NCBI GenBank assembly: GCA_029907285.1
Contig: JARYMD010000023.1
Location: 1-21,417 of the forward strand
Length of the DNA: 21,417 nt
Source: Verrucomicrobiota bacterium
GTDB lineage: Bacteria; Verrucomicrobiota; Verrucomicrobiia; Limisphaerales; J093
Direction: 5' to 3'
Shown here: positions 16,806 to 21,417 of the stretch, one piece after another
Position numbering within the stretch: position 1 is the first letter of the stretch
Layout: the number at the start of each line of letters is the position of its first letter
The notes under the pieces: generated by a model
What the model was told of the DNA's origin: nothing
The model's database searches: none
The model's input: the letters and a program-made list of their open reading frames with translations, nothing else
Program-made: the position numbers and the translations under genes

Positions 16806-18722
16806 CTAACGCACTCGAATTACCCGATAGTACGAAGCCGATTCTGTAGCCGGAATAACAATCTGCCCAACCGACGACGCTGCCAACTGCGCCGAGCCCG
16901 CATCAGACCAGACTTTCAAATCAGCCGACGACTGCACTTTATATACAAACCTTGGAACCGCATTCCATTCGATCAATAATCCGCTGCCGCCCGCAGTCGG
17001 CCTTGCCTGCATCCGAAGCACACTAGCCTTGTCTAATGGATTGGTTCCGGCCAAAAACTCTGCCCAGTTGCTCGCACCGTCTCCGTCACTGTCAACATCA
17101 CCCCGCGGCCAGGACGATTTTGGCTCGGCCCAATACATCGCCTGCCAATCATCGGGAAGCCCGTCTCTGTTATAATCCCAGCCCCATGTTGTGCCAGTAG
17201 CAGGTTCTGAAACCGGCGACACTTGGCCGTCCAAAAGCTCGACTGCTACCCGGAACGTGTGGGTGGAACCAGGATTAAGCCATTCAACAACAACGTAATT
17301 GCTGCTCACAAACGTCGGATTAATCTCACCATCTTTGTAGAGTCTGTACCCTGCGAGGTTGGTGTAACCTGCCGCTGCGGGCCAGCTCACCATCAGCGTA
17401 TTGGAGTCCAATGCCGCAACAAACGGCGGGTCCGGCTTAACCAAAACAGTATCCGCAGCGTATCGCTGACCCAAAACCTCAAAACTGGTAGCCCCGCCCA
17501 CGTACCCGGCCCAAACCACCAAGAACCGTTTCTGACCGTCTCCGGCAACAGCAGGCTGAATCTGTCTGCTAATCGTTGTCGTGTTTACCCTGAATTCTTC
17601 CCCCGTCGGGACACCGTCCGCCCCAAGGTATCTCCCGTAAATCCCCTCGCGCGAACCATCCTGCCTGTCACTGACCCATACCGCCAGCAACCGGTTCCCA
17701 ACCCGCGCAATGCGCGGACTGTGCTGGCTTTCGGCAAGGTTCGCGTTCACCACCAACTCATCACCCTGCCGGACACCGCCCTTGTCGAATGCACACGCGG
17801 CTATGTCCCACCCGTTCCCGATTTCCTCAGCAGCAAGTCTGCTCCATGCAACAACAAAACCGCCGCCCGGCAACCCGCAAACCGCCGGATTCGCGCACGT
17901 GGCGTTTCGCACATTCACTCTGAATTCGTTGCCAGTCGGATCGCCACTTGCATTATACCGCCGCGCATACACATCAACGCTGTTCACATAGCGCTGTTGC
18001 TCGCTAATCCAGACAACCACGTACCCGCCGTCTTCAAGCGCCGCAACAGCAGGCGAACGCTGATTGTAAACGTTGAATTGGTTAACCTGCGTCTCAGCAC
18101 CAAGCTTCTGACCTGCGGACGACAGCCGCTGAGAAAACACACCTTGCATGCTACCATCCTGATCGTAACTTACCCAAACCACTGCGACGCTGCCGTCCTT
18201 CAACCTTGCAATAGCAGGCGTCCCCTGTTGCCCCGTGGTAAAAGTGTTCACGAGAATGTCGTCTGTGACGAATGTACCACCGGCAGAAATCACGCGCGCG
18301 TAAATGTCCTGTTCACCGGGTTTGCCCCCCTGCCAGACGAATATTGCGCCGCCGTTCGCAAGCATTTGCACAGCGGGATTCTCCTGGTCACCAACCGTAT
18401 TCTGGTTCACCCGAACCAATTTGGTCGAGATGGGAGAAAGGTATGAGTTCAACGCTATCGCACCCACACCCAGTCCGTCTCCGTCAATACCGTTGTCCTG
18501 CCACACGGCATACCCGCTGTCAGCGCTCAAACTGATTTGCGGGTTGGTCTGGTCACCGACCATCCGGCGTGTGACCGGGAATTCCGTTCCATCTGGAAGA
18601 AAAGCGAGCTCGGCCGCAACCAGCAAAGCCGAGGCCAACGGCCAACACATCATCGCCAAAGGGCGAGCAGCACGCGACAACGACAACATAAAGTTAGTGG
18701 TTTCTAGCAATGCACCCTGCAT
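16806..18722 (-). CDS. Secreted seven-repeat propeller protein with FN3 and C-terminal (F/Y)YR domains
   Basis: The protein has 638 residues. The signal peptide follows a long n-region; Met12 (codon at 18687-18689) is an alternative start. Residues about 58-425 contain seven repeats of about 53 residues with the pattern (S/N/T)-P-A-(V/I)-x-x-L-x-(D/G)-G-(4)-V-V-W, then Y/F-x-x-R-x-x-x-A-x-G-x-x-x-G-x-E-x-x-V-N. Seven such units fit one complete seven-bladed beta-propeller. A fibronectin type III-like domain follows at about 430-512 (MVSWPAAAGYTNLAGYRLYK; GSTHTFRVAV). Next comes DYNRDGLPDDWQ and DVDSDGDGASNWAEFLAGTNP (516-562), a calcium-binding thrombospondin-3-like linker. A C-terminal domain at about 569-638 contains YKVQSSADLKVW and ends YYRVIRVR. 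It is the first gene of the block of four exported-protein genes, 173 bases after the exonuclease gene. No enzyme motif was seen; an extracellular binding role is likely. Confidence 0.87.
   Translation of the reverse strand: MQGALLETTNFMLSLSRAARPLAMMCWPLASALLVAAELAFLPDGTEFPVTRRMVGDQTNPQISLSADSGYAVWQDNGIDGDGLGVGAIALNSYLSPISTKLVRVNQNTVGDQENPAVQMLANGGAIFVWQGGKPGEQDIYARVISAGGTFVTDDILVNTFTTGQQGTPAIARLKDGSVAVVWVSYDQDGSMQGVFSQRLSSAGQKLGAETQVNQFNVYNQRSPAVAALEDGGYVVVWISEQQRYVNSVDVYARRYNASGDPTGNEFRVNVRNATCANPAVCGLPGGGFVVAWSRLAAEEIGNGWDIAACAFDKGGVRQGDELVVNANLAESQHSPRIARVGNRLLAVWVSDRQDGSREGIYGRYLGADGVPTGEEFRVNTTTISRQIQPAVAGDGQKRFLVVWAGYVGGATSFEVLGQRYAADTVLVKPDPPFVAALDSNTLMVSWPAAAGYTNLAGYRLYKDGEINPTFVSSNYVVVEWLNPGSTHTFRVAVELLDGQVSPVSEPATGTTWGWDYNRDGLPDDWQAMYWAEPKSSWPRGDVDSDGDGASNWAEFLAGTNPLDKASVLRMQARPTAGGSGLLIEWNAVPRFVYKVQSSADLKVWSDAGSAQLAASSVGQIVIPATESASYYRVIRVR
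17448..18551 (-). repeat. Seven tandem coding repeats (propeller blades)
   Basis: The seven units begin near residues 59, 115, 168, 223, 278, 335 and 388 of the protein, each with a V-V-W or A-V-W strand about 12-15 residues in and an acidic-V-N strand near the end. They are strongly diverged from each other. A count of seven matches the commonest propeller geometry. Confidence 0.75.
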
Positions 18723-18895
18723 TTGTCCACGTTTTCTTAACGATTACCATTAGCACCAAAATCGATCTCGAACTCTCAACCTCACCAACACATCGCAACA
18801 CCAGTCAATCAAGCATTTAACTTGCCATCTGCCATCACAAGCGCCCTATCTTGTTCCCAATCGACCATCAATCCCGCAAGGCCACTGCAACCAGC
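18723..18895 (-). promoter_or_regulatory. Likely promoter region of the exported-protein operon
   Basis: This 173-bp gap separates the exonuclease stop from the propeller-protein start. It is AT-richer than the flanking genes near its gene-proximal end. On the minus strand TTGAGA followed 19 bases later by GCTAAT is the best sigma-70-like pair I found, ending about 25 bases before the start codon, but the spacing is long. GTGGA before the ATG could serve as a weak ribosome-binding site. No hairpin terminator for the exonuclease gene is evident. Confidence 0.3.
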
Positions 18896-19810
18896 TCAAT
18901 TGAACAATGTCCCCTGCGCCGTATTCGCAAGATTCTCGTCCAGCTCAGCCAACAAAGACTTGAACCCCCATCTCGAATACAACCGCCTCAGTTCATCTGG
19001 CCGAGGCTCTCGCGGGCAAAGCCCCTCAGGCCCAACACCCAAAGGCACACTGTCGTTCAACCGTATCATCTGCTGATTCCGCCTGACCGTCTCCGCCGCG
19101 CCCCGCAACAGGTCACGCAAACGGACCGGTTCTACCTCCTCAATCCGCGCAAAGAGGCGCTCGCAGTCCCCGAACTTCTGCAGCAGTGTCGCCGCGGTCT
19201 TCTCCCCAACACCGGGCACACCGGGGATGTTGTCCACACTGTCCCCGACCAGGCCAAGCCAGTCCACAATCTGCTCTGGCCGCACGCCTGTCCGTTCCAC
19301 AATGTCGGCAGGAGTCAATATCGCTCCGCTTTTATCATTCGGATTGATCAGGCCGATCCGATCCGACACCAGTTGACCAAAGTCCTTGTCGCTGCTTGCG
19401 ATCACAACATTCATCCCGGCCTTCTCGGCGGAACGCGCAAGCGTTGCAATCGCATCGTCAGCCTCAACACCGTCACAGCAAATTGATGGAATGCCCTCCG
19501 CTTCCAACCATGCCATCATCTGATCCAACTGCTGTTCCAATGCATCCGGCATTGGCGGGCGATTTGCCTTGTACTCCGGTAAAAGTGAAATGCGCTCGGC
19601 CGCCAACCCTCCGTCCCACACAGTTGCAATGTGCGTCGGTCGCAGCAACTCTCTCAGTTTTCTGGCGCTTTTCACAAACCCGTAAATCGCGTTCGTCGGG
19701 AAACCATCCGGCGCCGACAAACCTCTTATAGCGTGGAACGAGCGATACGCATAAGCGTGACCGTCCACCAACAACAGCCGCGGACCAAATCCATAACTCG
19801 ATGCCATCAC
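18896..19810 (-). CDS. Standalone 5'-3' exonuclease (PolA N-terminal domain type)
   Basis: This is a 304-residue flap/5'-3' exonuclease domain protein, cytoplasmic, expected to remove RNA primers and 5' flaps. The metal-binding acids of the family are all present: D16 (LLVDGHAY), D66 (VWDGG), E116, D118 and D119 (GVEADDA), D141 and D143 (SSDKDF), and D190 and D193 (GDSVDN). The helix-hairpin-helix segment IPGVPGVGEKTAATLL (195-210) binds DNA. The last residues (LRRLYSRWGFKSLLAELDE, 274-292) look like the linker that in DNA polymerase I joins the exonuclease to the next domain, and the protein stops there. It is therefore either a normal single-domain enzyme or the remnant of a split PolA. The upstream start codon is GTG at 19808-19810 and ATG follows directly, either being possible. 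The gene lies 135 bases after the secretin half. Confidence 0.93.
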   Translation of the reverse strand: MMASSYGFGPRLLLVDGHAYAYRSFHAIRGLSAPDGFPTNAIYGFVKSARKLRELLRPTHIATVWDGGLAAERISLLPEYKANRPPMPDALEQQLDQMMAWLEAEGIPSICCDGVEADDAIATLARSAEKAGMNVVIASSDKDFGQLVSDRIGLINPNDKSGAILTPADIVERTGVRPEQIVDWLGLVGDSVDNIPGVPGVGEKTAATLLQKFGDCERLFARIEEVEPVRLRDLLRGAAETVRRNQQMIRLNDSVPLGVGPEGLCPREPRPDELRRLYSRWGFKSLLAELDENLANTAQGTLFN

Positions 19811-19945
19811 ACGCTTTACGAGCGATCAAAACGCCTTTGCGTATTCATTCCACACACAGCACAGCACGCTTTGGCGTGCCCGCCCAGCGCCAACACCCTG
19901 TCCAAAATTCAAAGTGCCGGAGCCGAACCTCCAATCCGACAGGTC
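19811..19945 (-). promoter_or_regulatory. Intergenic region with a 6-bp hairpin between secretin and exonuclease genes
   Basis: gcacgc (19864-19869) and gcgtgc (19874-19879) form a 6-bp stem with a 4-base loop. On the transcribed strand the following bases are TGTGCTGTGTG, without a T-tract, so termination is doubtful. No clear promoter pair or strong ribosome-binding site was found before the exonuclease start. Confidence 0.25.
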
Positions 19946-20566
19946 TTACTTGGGCGCCGCAGTCGAAGCTGGCGTAACCGGAGCAAACGGAACCTGTGGT
20001 GGTATCTTGTTGGGATCGTACGGCAGGTTGTCTTCCGTATGAATGCGGTTACCAGCCGGATCGATGATAGTCGGCGTCACAAAAATCACCAGGTTCCGTT
20101 TTGTGCTGGCCGACCCCTCGCTTCTGAAGAGCCGCCCCAACAAAGGCAAATCGCCCAACACAGGCACCTTGTCCTTTACACGCTGCACTTTCTCGGAAAT
20201 AAGCCCGCCCATCATGAGTGTCTGCCCGTCCCAAACAATCGCACTGGTCGTCACCTGCCGCACCCTGAAATGCGGCAAAGGATAATCAGGCTGGTTCGGC
20301 AGATTGCCCACCTGCGCCCGATATGGATTCGGATCGTAACCCAAAAACTCCGTCACAGTGGGAATCAAATTCAACTGAATCGTGTAACCGTCAGCCGATA
20401 CATGCGGAATCACGTCCAATGTAGGCCCAAGTGGAACCGGGACAGTCACAGGCTGAATGGTAGGAATCGCAGCCGCCTGCTGCACAACCTGCGCTCGCGC
20501 CACAGGCACCAGCAAAACAACTGCCACCGCCAACGTTCTTATGATATGCGATCTTCGTACGTTCAT
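19946..20566 (-). CDS. Secretin C-terminal portion with its own signal peptide (split GspD/PilQ-type secretin)
   Basis: From the start at 20566 the protein has 206 residues. It opens with MNVRRSHIIRTLAVAVVL and a VARAQ cleavage-like end, a clear signal peptide. The rest matches the second part of the type II/III secretin domain. PVPLGPTLDVIPHVSADGYT (43-62) corresponds to the strand after the gate region. SAIVWDGQTLMMGGLISE (108-125), DKVPVLGDLPLLGRLF (132-147) and KRNLVIFVTPTII (156-168) are the most conserved secretin motifs. The tail is Pro-rich. An upstream ATG at 20593 adds nine residues and is also possible. GGAG lies three bases before the chosen start. The first strands of the same domain are encoded by the preceding gene, which ends 38 bases upstream in another frame. 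The expected role is the outer-membrane channel of a type II secretion or type IV pilus-like machine. Confidence 0.88.
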   Translation of the reverse strand: MNVRRSHIIRTLAVAVVLLVPVARAQVVQQAAAIPTIQPVTVPVPLGPTLDVIPHVSADGYTIQLNLIPTVTEFLGYDPNPYRAQVGNLPNQPDYPLPHFRVRQVTTSAIVWDGQTLMMGGLISEKVQRVKDKVPVLGDLPLLGRLFRSEGSASTKRNLVIFVTPTIIDPAGNRIHTEDNLPYDPNKIPPQVPFAPVTPASTAAPK

Positions 20567-20569
20567 ACT

Positions 20570-20573
20570 CTCC
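20570..20573 (-). promoter_or_regulatory. Ribosome-binding site candidate supporting the internal start of the secretin C-terminal gene
   Basis: The transcribed strand reads CGGAGAGTATG, giving GGAG three bases before the ATG at 20566. The alternative ATG at 20593 has AGGA three bases before it (20597-20600), so both are possible. The signal peptide is most canonical from 20566. Confidence 0.4.
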
Positions 20574-20604
20574 GTAAAATGAGAATCAAGCATTGTTCCT
20601 GCCC

Positions 20605-21417
20605 TCAGAAGCCACCAACACCAACCGTGCCACCTACAGTGCCGCCAGTGGTCACTGGCGTTGTGCCTACGCCTGCTCCAGTCGTGCCAAGCGTAGTAGC
20701 GCCTCCGCCGATTCCGCCGACACTCAGCGACGTGACAATCTGCTGGATGTCAACAGCCTGGATTTGCGCCTGCCGGCCGCTCACTGTGGTCACCTTCGGC
20801 GCCGCCAAAATGTCCACGCCTTTCCGCTGTTCCAACGCCCGAATCACAACCCGGAACTGCGGGTCGGTCAGAATCCCCGTTATCGTTCCAACAGCCGGTA
20901 TCGGCGTTCCCTCCGCAGTCGCGTTCCTCAAGCCACCAGTCAACAGTTGGTCCGTACCCGGACTGGGTTGGGCGGTCGGTTGACCAAACACGCCCGGAAA
21001 CACTCCGTAAGGGTTCGCCAACGATTCGCGGCCTGCCACTGAAGGATAAGTCCCGGCGCCAGCGCCTATCGCGCCCCCGTTCATCATGAACTGACCAAGG
21101 TACCAGTCGAAGCCCAGCGCCTTCGCATCTTCCTGGCCAATATCCACAAACTTCACTTCAATCGTTACCTGGTCCGGAGCTATGTTCAACACTTGCAGCG
21201 CAGCCTCGATAATGTCCAGCTCCTGCAACGTCGCACGAACAAGGAGAATCCCAGTCCGATCATTGTAAAACACAGCCTTGCCCTGGGCATTTTGGAAACC
21301 TCCGGCAAACTGACCGTACTGGCCTGCGCCAATGCCGCCTCCGGCCAGCACGTTTGTCCCACCCAAATCCACACCTGCTGCGCTGAAGTACGCGCGGACC
21401 ATCTGATTGATCATCGA
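20605..21417 (-). CDS. Secretin N-terminal portion, truncated by the window edge and ending within the secretin domain
   Basis: The frame is still open at position 21417, so the true start and the N-terminal part lie outside the window. The visible 270 residues begin with the end of an N-domain (KAVFYNDRTGILLVRATLQE, then LDIIEAALQVLN), followed by VTIEVKFVDIGQEDAKALGF, the usual entry into the secretin region. RVVIRALEQRKGVDILAAPK and VTTVSGRQAQIQAVDIQ are the first strands of the secretin domain. The protein then runs into about 40 residues of Gly/Thr-rich low-complexity sequence and stops at GVGGF. In GspD/PilQ-type secretins the chain would continue into the strand that here opens the next gene. 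Two explanations fit: a true two-gene secretin, or a break of an ancestral single gene at the gate loop. Both parts are free of in-frame stops and keep their conserved motifs. Confidence 0.88.
   Translation of the reverse strand, partial: SMINQMVRAYFSAAGVDLGGTNVLAGGGIGAGQYGQFAGGFQNAQGKAVFYNDRTGILLVRATLQELDIIEAALQVLNIAPDQVTIEVKFVDIGQEDAKALGFDWYLGQFMMNGGAIGAGAGTYPSVAGRESLANPYGVFPGVFGQPTAQPSPGTDQLLTGGLRNATAEGTPIPAVGTITGILTDPQFRVVIRALEQRKGVDILAAPKVTTVSGRQAQIQAVDIQQIVTSLSVGGIGGGATTLGTTGAGVGTTPVTTGGTVGGTVGVGGF

Noticed and set aside
17223..18446. Plus-strand open frame of 407 codons
   Set aside because: It lies fully antisense to the repeat region of the seven-repeat protein; its Arg/His/Asn-rich product has no domain.
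19864..19879. Terminator downstream of the secretin C-terminal gene
   Set aside because: The stem is only 6 bp and no T-tract follows on the transcribed strand.
20567..20607. Secretin split as a simple sequencing frameshift
   Set aside because: The downstream frame is open for a short way upstream, so a fusion by frameshift is formally possible, but it would put a hydrophobic signal peptide in the middle of the secretin barrel. A true gene boundary explains the sequence better, though re-sequencing was not possible here.
19631..20983. Plus-strand open frame of 450 codons
   Set aside because: It is antisense to the exonuclease and both secretin parts, all of which show clear family motifs; the product is low-complexity.

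Overview
This 21.4-kb window is bacterial, gene-dense, and carries every credible gene on the minus strand. The style of the secreted proteins points to Verrucomicrobiota, probably the Limisphaerales/Pedosphaera side (subdivision 3). They are very long, Asn/Thr/Gly-rich and Cys-poor. They combine PPC-like, Ig-like and beta-propeller modules, and five of six end in a short beta-rich domain finishing in (F/Y)YR. The taxonomic placement is an inference from protein style, not from a marker gene.

In the direction of transcription (high to low coordinates) the window opens with a secretin outer-membrane channel split over two genes. The upstream piece runs off the window edge and stops within the conserved secretin domain. 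The downstream piece carries the rest of that domain and begins with its own signal peptide. Next comes a standalone 5'-3' exonuclease of the PolA N-terminal type. Four closely spaced genes for exported proteins follow: a seven-repeat propeller protein with FN3 and C-terminal modules, a matrixin-like protein that lacks zinc ligands, a large probable beta-helix protein, and a giant M36 (fungalysin) metallopeptidase. A candidate intrinsic terminator lies just after the peptidase gene. After it come coaE (dephospho-CoA kinase) and a second pair of secreted proteins: a 21-repeat probable propeller protein of 1324 residues, and a 789-residue protein whose layout matches the non-catalytic C-terminal half of the M36 peptidase. 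A hairpin terminator candidate follows. The last ~360 bases hold inverted repeats and hairpins that look like a dispersed intergenic element.

Taken together the window looks like a secretome locus: an outer-membrane channel, a large protease and several adhesive or scaffold-like exported proteins, with two housekeeping genes interspersed. The main points for follow-up are the split secretin with a second signal peptide, the C-terminal domain shared by five neighbouring exported proteins, the protease-less copy of the M36 accessory half, and the zinc-less matrixin-like protein. No tRNA, rRNA, CRISPR, insertion sequence or phage gene was recognised.
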